Notes: generated from the sequence alone by a model not told the origin. Shown: positions 53,192 to 63,758, counted from the stretch's first letter. The stretch: 64,000 nucleotides of DNA from Tindallia magadiensis (GCF_900113635.1 NZ_FOQA01000006.1:124001-188000); one strand, 5' to 3'. Numbers and translations are program-made.

Positions 53192-53232
53192 TCTGTCAAT
53201 GCTCCTTTTAGTATTAAAATCTTCTGAATCCG

Positions 53233-53634
53233 TTATTCTTTCTTGGATATTCCTAGTTTATCCATTACTTCTGTTAACTTTTCCCGATTAATTGGTTTTG
53301 CGGCATAAGCTTCACACCCAAGTTCAAAGGCTTCGTTGACCGATTTTCTATCATTTAATGCGGTTGTCATAATGATAATTGCTTTGTTTTCTTCAGGTAT
53401 TTTTTTATCTTTCTCCATCTTTCTAATAATTTTTAATGCTTTGTTTCCATCTAGCCTGGGCATCATTATATCTAAAAAAATTAGTTCATAGGGATCTTCT
53501 TCATCCCATGCCATCAAAAATGCATCTATTGCTTCAATGCCATCAACAGCAACCTCACAACGTCCATAGGGCTCCAGAAATTGTTGCATGACTTTACGGC
53601 TACTCAAATCATCTTCAACAATAAGAATTCTCAT
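53233..53634 (-). CDS. cheY: CheY-like response regulator
   Basis: Stand-alone receiver of 133 residues. The acid pocket is ILIVEDDLSS, the phospho-acceptor Asp lies in FLDIMMPRLDG, the Thr in IIMTTALND and the Lys in YAAKPINREKL. ATG at 53634 has GGGAGG ten bases ahead. It is the last che gene of the operon, 30 bases after cheB, and probably relays the CheA signal to the motor or another output. The output helix is more extended than in motor CheY, so an alternative partner is possible. Confidence 0.85.
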   Translation of the reverse strand: MRILIVEDDLSSRKVMQQFLEPYGRCEVAVDGIEAIDAFLMAWDEEDPYELIFLDIMMPRLDGNKALKIIRKMEKDKKIPEENKAIIIMTTALNDRKSVNEAFELGCEAYAAKPINREKLTEVMDKLGISKKE

Positions 53635-53664
53635 ATCTTTCACTCCTCCCACGATCCAGTCACC

Positions 53665-54690
53665 TTAAAGCGACTTAAAAATATGCCTGGCTATTTCCTC
53701 CAGTGGCAACTGTTTTACCACGGCTCCAATATTATATGCAACCATAGGCATTCCATACACCACAGAACTTTTCTGATCTTGACCTATGGTATAGGCTCCC
53801 ACCTTTTTCATATTTAAGAGTCCTTTTGCACCATCACTTCCCATGCCTGTTAAAATAACGCCCATCGCTTTATTTCCAGCCGTTTCAGCCACCGATTCAA
53901 ATAATACATCTACCGATGGACAATGTCCACTTACTTTTTCTCCAGGATAGCACTTCACTTTATACCCGCTACCATTTTTAAGGACTTTCATCTGTAGACC
54001 TCCCGGAGCAATAAGGGCCCTACCAGGAATAATGGAAGTACCAGTCTTAGCTTCCATTACTTCTATCCCACATAACCCATCCAGCCTTTCGGCATACATG
54101 CGGGTAAAGGTTGGAGGCATATGCTGAACAATTACGATCCCCGGAGCTGTTGACGGAAATTCTTTCAAAATTCTCATCAACGCATCGGTTCCACCCGTAG
54201 AAGCTCCCATAGCAATAAGGTCTGTTTCTTTTCTATTTGGTGCTTTTATTTTTTTTTCAGTAACCGTAGGTGCTTTGCATAGTGGCTTTGTTTTAGATAC
54301 AGCGGCTACTTTTACAATATACACGATTTCTTCTAAAAATTCCTTTAGATCTTCCGGTGTTTTGATATCCGGTTTTTTCACAAAATCTACAGCGCCTGTT
54401 TCCAAAGCTTTTAATACAGAATGTTCAGATCCACTAATAACAACTACCGGCATGGGATGTTGCTGCATTAGTTTTTTTAGAAAAGTGATGCCATCCATTC
54501 GTGGCATATTTACATCTAAGGTCAGCACGTCCGGGTTTGTTTTTTCAATCATTTCTACAGCTTCATAAGGATCTGCCGCTGTTCCTACAACCGTAATGCC
54601 CGGATCTGTTGCTAAACCCTTTTTTATTACTTCTCTCGATATCATCGAATCATCGATAATAAGTACCTTGATTGACTTTGTTTTTTGCAC
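53665..54690 (-). CDS. cheB: Chemotaxis protein-glutamate methylesterase CheB
   Basis: Removes methyl groups from receptor glutamates, 341 residues. N-terminal receiver with Asp in LTLDVNMPRMDG, a linker, and the esterase domain with the triad Ser in GASTGGTDAL, His in IVQHMPPTFT and Asp in GMGSDGAKG. It starts at GTG with GGAGAGG seven bases upstream. It begins two bases after the cheR stop, so both adaptation enzymes are coupled. Confidence 0.95.
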   Translation of the reverse strand: MQKTKSIKVLIIDDSMISREVIKKGLATDPGITVVGTAADPYEAVEMIEKTNPDVLTLDVNMPRMDGITFLKKLMQQHPMPVVVISGSEHSVLKALETGAVDFVKKPDIKTPEDLKEFLEEIVYIVKVAAVSKTKPLCKAPTVTEKKIKAPNRKETDLIAMGASTGGTDALMRILKEFPSTAPGIVIVQHMPPTFTRMYAERLDGLCGIEVMEAKTGTSIIPGRALIAPGGLQMKVLKNGSGYKVKCYPGEKVSGHCPSVDVLFESVAETAGNKAMGVILTGMGSDGAKGLLNMKKVGAYTIGQDQKSSVVYGMPMVAYNIGAVVKQLPLEEIARHIFKSL

Positions 54691-54692
54691 TG

Positions 54693-55508
54693 TTATCCTC
54701 TCCGATAAGTAGCCGGACGAATATATTGAAAACCCTGTTTTTCGTTACCAAGAGTTTCCGAATGACCAATAAACAAATAACCGCCAGGCTGCAATTGATG
54801 ATAAAACTTTTTGATTAGCTGTTTTTTTGTCTCTGTATCGAAGTATATCATAACATTGCGACAAAAAATAACATGAAATCTTTTTTTAAAGGGAAAACTA
54901 TGATTCATCAGATTAAAATTTCTAAAAACAACTTGTTGTTTCAATTCTTCTTTTACAATATATTTTTCCTCCTTCTGCTTTAAAAAATATTTTTTAAGCC
55001 AGTATTTTGGCAACCCAGCCACTTCTTCTGTTGAATAGACTCCTTGTAACGCTGTTTTTAAAGCAGCTGACGAAATATCTGTTGCCAAAATATCTGTATT
55101 CCATTGATCAATGCTTGTTCCAAAGTAATCATTAAGAATCATCGCCAATGTATATGGCTCCTGGCCTTTTGAACATCCGGCACTCCAAATTCTTAAATCT
55201 TTATCCGCAACAGTTTTTTCTAGCCAAGGAAGGACCTCTTCCTTAAAAGAAGCAAAATGTTGAGGCTCTCTCATGAAAAACGTATGATTCGTCGTAATTT
55301 TATCCAATAGTTCAAAAACAGCTTTCCCTGTTTTATCTGACTGCAGATACTGATAATACTCAGAAAAATTTTGAAAACCCTGGCGTGTAATGGTATTCCC
55401 TAGCCTACCAAGCACCAGGGTTTTCTTTTCTTTTTTTAAACGAATTCCATAATGCTCATGGATAAAACCAGCTACCTTATAAAATTCCTGCTCTGTGATC
55501 GTGAGCAT
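54693..55508 (-). CDS. cheR: Chemotaxis protein methyltransferase CheR
   Basis: Methylates glutamates on the receptor, 271 residues. Helical N domain (about 1-75), then SAM-binding domain with IWSAGCSKGQEPYTLAM, ILATDIS, and FHVIFCRNVMIYFD. No TPR extension and no sign of receptor-tether binding insert. The ATG at 55508 is preferred over the GTG at 55517, which overlaps the AGGTG ribosome site. Confidence 0.93.
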   Translation of the reverse strand: MLTITEQEFYKVAGFIHEHYGIRLKKEKKTLVLGRLGNTITRQGFQNFSEYYQYLQSDKTGKAVFELLDKITTNHTFFMREPQHFASFKEEVLPWLEKTVADKDLRIWSAGCSKGQEPYTLAMILNDYFGTSIDQWNTDILATDISSAALKTALQGVYSTEEVAGLPKYWLKKYFLKQKEEKYIVKEELKQQVVFRNFNLMNHSFPFKKRFHVIFCRNVMIYFDTETKKQLIKKFYHQLQPGGYLFIGHSETLGNEKQGFQYIRPATYRRG

Positions 55509-55526
55509 TTGAATCACCTAATCTAT

Positions 55527-58121
55527 TTAGTATTTTCCAAACTCTTTATCATCCAAAGCAATTCTTTTTTTTCCTTTCTTTTCTTGATCTTCATATTTTT
55601 CGTCAGTCATTGATTCGTTTTTTTCTTCTAACATTCTTAACATTTCAGGATTCATGTCATCAAACCCCGAGCTTCTTCGTTTCTGTCCATTTTTCTTTAA
55701 CCTGAACTGATTCACTGATTCTTTTAATAACTGTGCCTGACTGGAAAGTTCTTCACTGGCGGCAGCCGCTTCTTCTGATGTAGCCGAATTGGTCTGCACT
55801 ACTTGTGATACTTGCATAATTGCCTGGTTTACTTCTTCAATACCTGAAGCCTGCTCATTAGAAGCGTCGGCAATCTCTCCCACTAGTCTTGCTGCATCAG
55901 CAACACCGTTTACGATGTTTTCTAGGGCTTCTGCTGTTTTATTGGCTATTTCTGTTCCGCTGCCTACTTTTTCTATAGAAGTTTCAATCATTTCTGTTGT
56001 CTCTCTGGCGGCATCTGCACTTCTAGCCGCCAAATTGCGTACTTCTTCAGCGACAACAGCAAAGCCCTTTCCATGCTGACCCGCTCTAGCTGCTTCCACA
56101 GCAGCGTTTAATGCTAGGATATTAGTTTGAAAAGCAATTTCGTCAATTACCTTGATAATTTTTGAAATCTTATTCGATGATTCATTTATTTCCTGCATAG
56201 ACTTTAGCATTTCTTTCATCTGCTGATTGCCCTGCTCTGCATCATTCATTGCCTTTTGGGAAATATCATTGGCTTCTCCTGCATTATTGGCATTTTGTGT
56301 TGTTTGAGCAGATAATTCTTCCATGGATGCCGTAATTTGCTCCACAGAACTAGCCTGCTCAGTAGCCCCCTGTGAAAGCTGCTGGCTGGAGTCAGCCACT
56401 TGACCTGAGCCTGAAGTCACTTGATCAGCGGCTTCATTAACCTCTGCCAACACTTCATTCAGAGAGTCAATAATTAAGGTCAGTGCTTCTTTAATGGCTT
56501 GGAAATCACCTTTATACTCTTTTTCAATGCCAACATTCATATTCTTATTTGCCATTTCTGTCAATACATCAGAAATTTCTGTCACATATCCAGAAATTGC
56601 TTCTAAAGTAGAATTTAATGCATTTTTGATAAGCGCATGATCTCCTTTATAGTTACCAGTTACTCTCTTTTTTAAGTTTCCTTGAGACATTTCTTCCAAC
56701 ACTGCTGAAGCTTCCTTTATAGGATCAATGACAGCATCCAGGGTTTCATTAACCCCTTGTATGACAAGAGCAAAATCACCATTGTGACGATTGGCATCTG
56801 CCCGGGTATCCAGTTTTCCTTCTATAGCAGCCTCTGCTAGATTTCGTGTATCCTGAACCAAAGCTCGAATCGCTGTAACAGCTTCCCTTAAACTTTTTGC
56901 CAGCTCATCATCTTCTGACATAATTTGTATTTCAAGATCAAGATTTCCAGAGGCAATTGCCATCGCAATTTCAGCATCGTGTTGTTGATTTCCAATAGTC
57001 TTAGCAAAAGCATTCTTTAATTGCCCTATTTCATCAGTTGAATCAGCCACTACTTCTACTTTGGTATTACCTACTGCCAGTTTTTCTGCTACTCCTACCA
57101 GCTCCTGAATTGGCTTGGTGATAGATTTCGAACTAAATACAATGATAATTACAGCTAGCAAAAGAGCACCGATTGTTAAAATAATCATTGTTATCATTAA
57201 CCTATTTGCCGTTACCAAAGCCTCCGAACTGTCTATTTCTACAATCCATCCCAAATCCGTGGCACCAATGCTCATCACCCCAAAACTACCTACCACACCG
57301 TTTCCTGCGTAGTCATCATAAGTGCCTACGCCAACAAAGGAATCGTTAGCTGCCCGAATCTGCGGCGCCAGTTCTTCATAAGCCTGGGTCTGAATTCGCT
57401 CATTAAAGGCCGCATTCTGACTATAAGCTCCCCTCATTGTATTCGTATACAAAAGCCCATCGGCATCAATAAGGTACACATCCGCTGTATTTCCTATCTG
57501 CTCAATCCCTTCTTGTAGCATAGCTTGTACCACCGGTACCGGCACAAAGCCGTTAACAGTGCCTATCACTTCTCCTGTTCCACCTCTTCTCAGTGGCGTT
57601 GAGACAACGATATAATAATCGTTGACAATATCAGAATAATCAAATTCCGATATGTTCTGCGTGCCTGAAATAGACTGCTGAAAATATTCTCGAATAGAAA
57701 CATCAGCACCCTCTAACTGATTTTTAAGTTGACCACTTGCATAAATCGCCGCTCCTTGATCCGTTGTAATAAAAATACTACGCAGTCCAAATTCTTCTGC
57801 ATATCCGGGTAAAAAATCTTCTAACCCTCTGTACACTTCTTGCCATTCCTGACTTCCCGGACCAAACTCTGTATAAACCTCTACCGCTTGCTGTATCCGA
57901 GCCGTTTGAGATAAAATCCATCCGTTGGTTAATTTCTCATTAAAATATTGATCCATTCTTCTTTCTGTCATTTCTCCAAACATTTGTGTTTTTTCGAAAG
58001 CAACGTGCTGAATTCCCGTTCTTGCTTGATAATATGCTACCACAGAAATAATTAACATAGGAATCAAACCCGCTACCAGAAAAATAGCCAATATCTTATT
58101 TCGAATTTTTAAGTTTTTCAT
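55527..58121 (-). CDS. Methyl-accepting chemotaxis protein with dCache domain
   Basis: Receptor of 864 residues. Membrane helices at about 10-32 and 304-330 enclose a double-Cache sensor (about 35-300, [19 protein letters not shown] start, [18 protein letters not shown]). Cytoplasmic part: HAMP (about 330-380) followed by an array of further HAMP-like modules (about 380-560, [13 protein letters not shown] repeats), then the signalling domain with tip [20 protein letters not shown]. The C terminus is charged, without NWETF-type tether. It is the only receptor in the operon, three bases after cheW, so operon components may be dedicated to it. dCache ligands are often amino acids or carboxylates. 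Confidence 0.93.
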   Translation of the reverse strand: MKNLKIRNKILAIFLVAGLIPMLIISVVAYYQARTGIQHVAFEKTQMFGEMTERRMDQYFNEKLTNGWILSQTARIQQAVEVYTEFGPGSQEWQEVYRGLEDFLPGYAEEFGLRSIFITTDQGAAIYASGQLKNQLEGADVSIREYFQQSISGTQNISEFDYSDIVNDYYIVVSTPLRRGGTGEVIGTVNGFVPVPVVQAMLQEGIEQIGNTADVYLIDADGLLYTNTMRGAYSQNAAFNERIQTQAYEELAPQIRAANDSFVGVGTYDDYAGNGVVGSFGVMSIGATDLGWIVEIDSSEALVTANRLMITMIILTIGALLLAVIIIVFSSKSITKPIQELVGVAEKLAVGNTKVEVVADSTDEIGQLKNAFAKTIGNQQHDAEIAMAIASGNLDLEIQIMSEDDELAKSLREAVTAIRALVQDTRNLAEAAIEGKLDTRADANRHNGDFALVIQGVNETLDAVIDPIKEASAVLEEMSQGNLKKRVTGNYKGDHALIKNALNSTLEAISGYVTEISDVLTEMANKNMNVGIEKEYKGDFQAIKEALTLIIDSLNEVLAEVNEAADQVTSGSGQVADSSQQLSQGATEQASSVEQITASMEELSAQTTQNANNAGEANDISQKAMNDAEQGNQQMKEMLKSMQEINESSNKISKIIKVIDEIAFQTNILALNAAVEAARAGQHGKGFAVVAEEVRNLAARSADAARETTEMIETSIEKVGSGTEIANKTAEALENIVNGVADAARLVGEIADASNEQASGIEEVNQAIMQVSQVVQTNSATSEEAAAASEELSSQAQLLKESVNQFRLKKNGQKRRSSGFDDMNPEMLRMLEEKNESMTDEKYEDQEKKGKKRIALDDKEFGKY

Positions 58122-58124
58122 GTT

Positions 58125-58634
58125 CTACTCTCCTCCCTTATTTGACACCTGTTCCAGGGTTTCCAATTCATTACTATCTAATATCTTTTCACAGTCTAAA
58201 ATTAGTTTAACTTCATCTCCCACCCGACCAATGCTTTTGATATATCGATTCTGAAACCCTGTTTTGTATTCAGGAGGTGGAACAATATGTTCATCTGGTA
58301 TGCTAAGAACTTCTGCCACTTCATCCACAATCAATCCAATAGATGTGTTTTGTATATCAATAACAATAATACATGTCCGATCATGATATGCTTTAGCTTC
58401 TTTTTTGAATTTAATCCGTACGTCAATGAGAGGAATAATCTGTCCCCTCAGATTAATGATACCCTGTACATAATCCGGTACTTCTGGTACTTCTGCAATA
58501 GGTTGCATCCCGATGATTTCTGTTACATATCGAATTTCAATGCCAAACATTTCTTTGCCCAGTTTAAAAGTCAGGTATTTTCCTTTCTGCGTATCTTCTT
58601 CTAGTTCTATCATTTCATCCAACACTTTTGACAT
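58125..58634 (-). CDS. cheW: Chemotaxis adaptor CheW
   Basis: Adaptor of 169 residues with the CheW double-barrel fold: GKYLTFKLGKEMFGIEIRYV, VQGIINLRGQIIPLIDVRI and LIVDEVAEVLSI. It links receptor and CheA. ATG at 58634 has GGGAGG nine bases upstream and overlaps the cheA end by 20 bases, which is common in che operons. An upstream in-frame start at 58661 lies within cheA and has no ribosome site. Confidence 0.95.
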   Translation of the reverse strand: MSKVLDEMIELEEDTQKGKYLTFKLGKEMFGIEIRYVTEIIGMQPIAEVPEVPDYVQGIINLRGQIIPLIDVRIKFKKEAKAYHDRTCIIVIDIQNTSIGLIVDEVAEVLSIPDEHIVPPPEYKTGFQNRYIKSIGRVGDEVKLILDCEKILDSNELETLEQVSNKGGE

Positions 58635-60741
58635 TGTCGCTACCTCCCTGTAGAGTTCCATTGATCATGCCAGCGATATCTAGAATTAAGCTGATTTCAC
58701 CATTTCCAAGAATCGTACATCCACCTATTCCTTTAGCTTTCACCGGAAATCGTACTAAATAATTCGGCAAAGGTTTGACCACTACCTGCTGTTCTCCCAA
58801 CAGTTTGTCAGCAAATAGACAAATTGCTTTTTGATCCTGTTCCACCATAATCATGATACCTTCTGTAAGCTCTTCTGTTTCTGATTTCACCTTAAAGTAT
58901 TCGTGTAGACGTAGGATTGGATAGCATTCACCACGAATCATAATCAACTCATTTCCATCCGGGTCTTGAAAAAGATTTTTTTCTTCCGCACGAAAGGATT
59001 CTCTGATATTAACAGTTGGAATCGTGTATTTTGCTGAACCTGTTTGAAGTTGCATTCCATCAACAATAGCCAGAGTCATAGGAATTTTAAGATAAATACT
59101 GGTCCCTATTCCTTTTTTACTATCAATACTAATGCTTCCGCCAACATTTTCAATATTATTCTTTACAACATCCATCCCTACCCCCCTGCCAGAAAATTCC
59201 GACACATCTTCTTTTATTGAAAATCCAGGAGCTAATATAAGTTGAAATGCTTCTTCGTCACTCATTTCTTCTGCTGGTTTTAAGAGCAAGTTTTTTCTTT
59301 TTGCTTTTTCGATTAATTTTTCCGAATCTAGCCCGCGCCCGTCATCAATAATGCTGATGACCACATCACCACCACTGGTTGTTGCTTCTAATCGGATGCT
59401 TCCTTTTTCCTGCTTCCCCTGCTCTATTCTTTCCTCCGGAGTTTCAATCCCGTGATCTACTGCATTTCTGATTAAATGCATCAAAGGATCACTTAAGTGA
59501 TCAATAATATTTTTATCTACTTCTGTTTCTTCTCCTGTTAAAATCAGCTCTACCTCTTTTCCAATCTTCTGAGCCATATCGCGCACTAACCGCTTCATTT
59601 TTTGAAAGGTTGGTCCTATTGGAAGCATTCGGATAGACATAACAACATCTTGCAGATCATCTGTTAGTTTTCGAAGTTGTCGGGCAGATTTTTGAAAATT
59701 GTCCAATTCCAGTCCTTCTAAGTCTGGATTTTTTATCACCATTGATTCAGTGATAACAATCTCTCCTACCAGGTCCATCAATTTATCTAACTTGTTAATA
59801 TTGACTGTAATCATGCTTTGTTTTTGACTACGAATACTTTCCTGAATTTCAGAGGCTTCTTCGTTCGATGAAGAAATTTCTTTTTCCTCTGCCACAAGAT
59901 TCTTTTCTTCTTGGTTTTCCCTTCCTTCCATAGCCACCATTTCTTGCCGTTGCTTTTGATATTCCTCATATTCAATTTCTGTAAGGTGAATAGCATTCAC
60001 AAAAAGTGTTTCTTGTAAATGTTCTTGCATTCTACTTTCTTCTAATTCGCTAATTATTAAAACCCAAAATCCATTTTCAACAATTTTCTCACTGGCCTTT
60101 TCATCTTCAAAAAGTTCTGATGGGAAGTGTACCACTTCACTACATATCTCCCTTAAGCTATGAATCAGTGTAAAAGCTCGCACATTTTCCATCTGACTAT
60201 CATCCTGAAAATGTATTTTCAACTCATAATATTTGATATTTCCTGTTGTTGTCTGATCTTGCCTTATATAATACTGAATTTCTTGTTCTTCTTTATCTCT
60301 GCTCTTGACCTCTAGATTTGACTGATCTTCTGTTCCACTAAGTTGAGCGATATATACTTCAATTTCTTCTAAAAGATTTGTCGGATCTTCCTCTGCTTCC
60401 TTTCCTGATTCCAGCATATCCATTTCTTGACACATAAAGTCCTGAGCACGAAAGATTAAATTGCATAAAGACGTATAGTCAATCGCTTCTGGTTTTTGTT
60501 CCCGAATATAGAAAAACAAATCTTCAATCCGATGTGCTAAGGTTGCCAGACCGGTAAACATCATCATTGAAGACGATCCTTTAATGGTATGCATGATCCG
60601 GAAAATTTCATCAATATTCTCTTTTGTCATATTCGCATTTTCTTCGCTGGTTAACAAAATTTCTTCCAGTTGCTCCAATAACTGCCGGTTTTCAAAAAGA
60701 TACATTTCCAACATGGGTTCCATTGGTCTGTCTGCCATCAT
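58615..60741 (-). CDS. cheA: Chemotaxis histidine kinase CheA
   Basis: Kinase of 708 residues with domains P1 to P5. P1 has the phospho-His H51 in RIMHTIKGSSSMM; a P2-like part lies about 165-265; P3 dimer helices; P4 ATPase with NAVDHGIE, DDGRGLD and FSGRGVGMDVV; P5 regulatory CheW-like domain to the C terminus. AAGGGG precedes the ATG ATG pair. It starts 10 bases after the tetR stop, so cheA is the second gene of the operon. This is unusual because che genes are rarely headed by a TetR regulator. Confidence 0.95.
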   Translation of the reverse strand: MMADRPMEPMLEMYLFENRQLLEQLEEILLTSEENANMTKENIDEIFRIMHTIKGSSSMMMFTGLATLAHRIEDLFFYIREQKPEAIDYTSLCNLIFRAQDFMCQEMDMLESGKEAEEDPTNLLEEIEVYIAQLSGTEDQSNLEVKSRDKEEQEIQYYIRQDQTTTGNIKYYELKIHFQDDSQMENVRAFTLIHSLREICSEVVHFPSELFEDEKASEKIVENGFWVLIISELEESRMQEHLQETLFVNAIHLTEIEYEEYQKQRQEMVAMEGRENQEEKNLVAEEKEISSSNEEASEIQESIRSQKQSMITVNINKLDKLMDLVGEIVITESMVIKNPDLEGLELDNFQKSARQLRKLTDDLQDVVMSIRMLPIGPTFQKMKRLVRDMAQKIGKEVELILTGEETEVDKNIIDHLSDPLMHLIRNAVDHGIETPEERIEQGKQEKGSIRLEATTSGGDVVISIIDDGRGLDSEKLIEKAKRKNLLLKPAEEMSDEEAFQLILAPGFSIKEDVSEFSGRGVGMDVVKNNIENVGGSISIDSKKGIGTSIYLKIPMTLAIVDGMQLQTGSAKYTIPTVNIRESFRAEEKNLFQDPDGNELIMIRGECYPILRLHEYFKVKSETEELTEGIMIMVEQDQKAICLFADKLLGEQQVVVKPLPNYLVRFPVKAKGIGGCTILGNGEISLILDIAGMINGTLQGGSDNVKSVG

Positions 60742-60751
60742 TTCACCCCTT

Positions 60752-61354
60752 TTATGCTTTCTCCTGTTTTACTTTCATCCCTTCCAAGATAAAATTAACC
60801 CCATTCATTACTTCTTCCTTAAGATAAGTTTGGCATCCTCTCATCTTCCAGTAGTACATAGCTGACCATACATGCCCCATTAAAAGCCTAGCATTTTTGT
60901 TTGTTATATTAGACTTATCGAAAACACCTTCCTCAATTCCCTTTTCAATTTCTCGACATAAAAATGTTTCTCGCTGTTCTATAATTGCCAACATCATATC
61001 CATGGTCTCTTTTTCATAGCGATAAGCATCGAAAGAAAAGAGAATAGTGATCAACTCTGGATAACTTTCATAATATGTTGTATAAGACCTAATAACATAT
61101 CGGATAGATTCTAATGCATTCATATCCCCCTGCAAAACCGTATCAAAAAGATTTTCATCAAAGGCAGCAAAACGCTGTAAGATTGTCATAATAACATCTT
61201 TTTTGTTTTTATAATAACGATAAATGGCTGGTTCTGTTACATTTAGCCTTACAGCAATTTCTTTCATTGTTAATCCATTGATACCTTTTTCATCCATAAT
61301 TTCGATGGCAGATATGATGATTTGCTCTTTTCGACTCAAATACTGATGAAACAT
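60752..61354 (-). CDS. TetR family regulator heading the che operon
   Basis: Repressor of 200 residues. The N-terminal HTH reads GLTMKEIAVRLNVTEPAIYRYYKNKKDVI; the C-terminal part is the variable ligand domain (about 60-200). Directly upstream, a consensus promoter (TTGACA-17-TACAAT) is followed by a palindrome GTTAGT-AATA-ACTAAC at the transcription start, a typical autoregulated site. cheA starts ten bases after its stop. It therefore probably represses the whole chemosensory operon until a ligand is sensed. Confidence 0.9.
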   Translation of the reverse strand: MFHQYLSRKEQIIISAIEIMDEKGINGLTMKEIAVRLNVTEPAIYRYYKNKKDVIMTILQRFAAFDENLFDTVLQGDMNALESIRYVIRSYTTYYESYPELITILFSFDAYRYEKETMDMMLAIIEQRETFLCREIEKGIEEGVFDKSNITNKNARLLMGHVWSAMYYWKMRGCQTYLKEEVMNGVNFILEGMKVKQEKA

Positions 61355-61379
61355 CTGCTCACCTTCCTTCTTTTAGTTT

Positions 61380-61427
61380 GTTAGTAATAACTAACTTAAT
61401 TGTATCTCCCGCCACCCGTTTTGTCAA
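61380..61427 (-). promoter_or_regulatory. Promoter and TetR operator of the che operon
   Basis: Minus strand TTGACA (61422-61427), 17 bases, TACAAT (61399-61404); palindrome GTTAGTAATAACTAAC at 61380-61395 sits at the start point, 25 bases before the tetR ATG. Confidence 0.85.
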
Positions 61428-61461
61428 TATTTTCTGATTATTTATTTTTATCAAAATAAAT

Positions 61462-61490
61462 AACACCTTCTTTTTTTCACAGAAGGTGTT
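61462..61490 (-). terminator. Terminator after the PocR hybrid kinase
   Basis: AACACCTTC/GAAGGTGTT 9-bp stem followed on the minus strand by ATTTATTTT; ends the kinase unit just before the tetR promoter. Confidence 0.8.
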
Positions 61491-61511
61491 CCCTGTCATT
61501 TAATATATCTC

Positions 61512-63758
61512 TCATTCAGCAATCTTTTGCATCCATTCCTTTAGCAACCCTAAATTTAAGGGTTTTTCTAAATAAGCATCCATTCCAGCCTGCAAGCATT
61601 CTTCCCGATCTCCAGGCAGTGCCTTTGCTGTAAGTGCAATAATAAAAGTTTTTGCTCCGGTGTGTTTTTCATACTCTCTTATTCTTTTAGTAGCTTCATA
61701 ACCATCTACTTCCGGCATGTGGCAATCCATCAAAATGAGGTCATAAGATTGTTTTTTCACTTTATCAATGGCTTCTGCTCCATTTATAGCGATATCTACC
61801 AAATATTTTTCTTTTTCCAGCATTTTACTTACAACTTCTCTACCTATCCTATCGTCATCTACCACCAATATACTTCTTTTTCTGCGTCTAGTAGGATTAA
61901 TCAATACACTCTCAACTTCTGTCGGAGGTCGTTCTTTATACTTTGCTGGAGCCAATGGAACATTTAATGTAAAACAGCTTCCTTGGCCAGGATTGCTACT
62001 CACTTCAATAGTTCCACCCAAGTCTTTTGCTAATTCTCTGGAAATAGTTAGTCCTAACCCTGTTCCTCCATACTCTCTGGTGCTTGTTGAATCTGCTTGT
62101 AAAAACCTTTCAAAAACAATATTTACAAGCTCAGGCTCAATCCCTATCCCTGTATCCTTCACAGAGATAGAGAGTATTTTCTGGTTTTCATAAACATCAT
62201 TTTGTATATTTGTTTCTAGCTGAACAAATCCTTTTTTAGTAAACTTAACCGCATTTCCTGTTAAATTGTTAAGAATTTGTTTGATTTTATACCGGTCTCC
62301 TTTCCAATACAGTGGAATATTAATCGGATTGTTAATTTTCAATTCTATACTCTTTTGTGTCGCTGCCACAGTGTGCAAATCAGAAACTTCTTTTACTAAT
62401 TCTTTAATTGAAAAAACTTCTTCTACTAACGGTTCTGATTTTTTTTCGAGTTTGACGTAGTTTAATATTTCGTTCACAACTGCAGTTAGAGAAAGACAAG
62501 CTTGATAAGCGTAATCCATATACTCTTTCTGTTCAGCACTCATAGATGAATCTTGCAATAGTTGAATCATTCCCATTAAACCATTGATCGGTGTGCGCAA
62601 TTCATGACTCATATTCGATAAAAACTGATCTTTTACATCATTTGCCACATCTGCTTTTTCTAGAGCATCTTTCATCTGATGCTTTAATATTTTTTGTTCT
62701 TCAAAACTTCTTGCCAATCTTAAGTTTGCATGTCCCTGCTCAGAAATCATTTGAATAAGCTCAGCATATAGACCTACAATATTTTTTACTTCTTTTTTGC
62801 TCGGCCGTGGTACTTTCCCCAAGGCTTTCATATATGCACTTTCTTCAAAGCCATACTTTTTTGCTTGTCTTCGAAAATAATCCGTATCCACCTCTTCATG
62901 CTGATATAGAAATTGACCCACAAAAATATATCCAAAAGTTTTTTCCCCTATAATCAATGGAAATACCGCATCCCATAAGCCATTTTCACAACGACTGAAA
63001 TGTATTTTCCTTTCAATAGCTTGATTCATTTGTTTCCGGTCACTTTGCTTACATTTTTCCGCCGTTTTAGCATTTTTCCGGTGAAAAGCCGTACATATTT
63101 CTATCCATCCTTTTTTCACAATGATTTCTCCAGCAGAATCTAGTAGAGCTACCGGAAGTCCTATCACTTCATGAAAAAGATCAAGAATTCGTTGGAATTT
63201 ATCGATGTTAATAATATCCCTCAGTGACAAGGTTTCCAAATCACCTTCTGGGTGAAATGCAGCTTCCAATTTTTTTCTCACTTTTATTTCGCTTTCTCTC
63301 AACTCTATTTTTGTTTTCATTTGTTCTGTAATATCTTCAACGATACCAGTGCCTCCAATAACACGTCCATCCCTTGACCAAACCGGTGAAAAAATCGCTT
63401 TCACAAACACTCGTTTTCCGGCTGTTTCAGAAATATATTCTCCTTCATAGGATGATTGACTGCCCTGCAACGCAACTTTTACGGCTCTAACAACCCATGT
63501 TGCTTTTAATTTTATCATTTCAATACCAATCAAATCTTTTTTGCTGGACCCTATAATATTAATAAATGTATCGTTGCAATTCGTAATAATACCTCTTTGA
63601 TCAAAGTAGAATATACCAATTGGCGCATATTCAAAAATATTCCTGTATTTTTCCGATTCTTGACTATCTAAGTAAATATTCTGTTGAGATGATCTGTTAA
63701 TCATAATTTTTCGTGGTGCTTTTTCTATTTGTTTTCGATTAACTTTCATGCTTTTCAT
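61512..63758 (-). CDS. Hybrid sensor histidine kinase with PAS and PocR domains
   Basis: Soluble kinase of 748 residues. PAS domain about 35-155 (EYAPIGIFYFDQRGIITNCND), then a PocR domain about 180-345 (ICTAFHRKNAKTAEKCKQSD, FSRCENGLWDAVFPLI, FVGQFLY), HisKA with phospho-His in NMSHELRTPINGLM (about 385), HATPase (about 500-610, GTGLGLTISRELAKDLGG) and a receiver at the C terminus with Asp in LILMDCHMPEVDG. PocR domains bind small hydrocarbons such as propanediol or other metabolites, and several Cys here could hold metal. GAGGAG lies eight bases before the ATG. It has its own terminator, next to the tetR-che operon but not part of it. Confidence 0.92.
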   Translation of the reverse strand: MKSMKVNRKQIEKAPRKIMINRSSQQNIYLDSQESEKYRNIFEYAPIGIFYFDQRGIITNCNDTFINIIGSSKKDLIGIEMIKLKATWVVRAVKVALQGSQSSYEGEYISETAGKRVFVKAIFSPVWSRDGRVIGGTGIVEDITEQMKTKIELRESEIKVRKKLEAAFHPEGDLETLSLRDIINIDKFQRILDLFHEVIGLPVALLDSAGEIIVKKGWIEICTAFHRKNAKTAEKCKQSDRKQMNQAIERKIHFSRCENGLWDAVFPLIIGEKTFGYIFVGQFLYQHEEVDTDYFRRQAKKYGFEESAYMKALGKVPRPSKKEVKNIVGLYAELIQMISEQGHANLRLARSFEEQKILKHQMKDALEKADVANDVKDQFLSNMSHELRTPINGLMGMIQLLQDSSMSAEQKEYMDYAYQACLSLTAVVNEILNYVKLEKKSEPLVEEVFSIKELVKEVSDLHTVAATQKSIELKINNPINIPLYWKGDRYKIKQILNNLTGNAVKFTKKGFVQLETNIQNDVYENQKILSISVKDTGIGIEPELVNIVFERFLQADSTSTREYGGTGLGLTISRELAKDLGGTIEVSSNPGQGSCFTLNVPLAPAKYKERPPTEVESVLINPTRRRKRSILVVDDDRIGREVVSKMLEKEKYLVDIAINGAEAIDKVKKQSYDLILMDCHMPEVDGYEATKRIREYEKHTGAKTFIIALTAKALPGDREECLQAGMDAYLEKPLNLGLLKEWMQKIAE

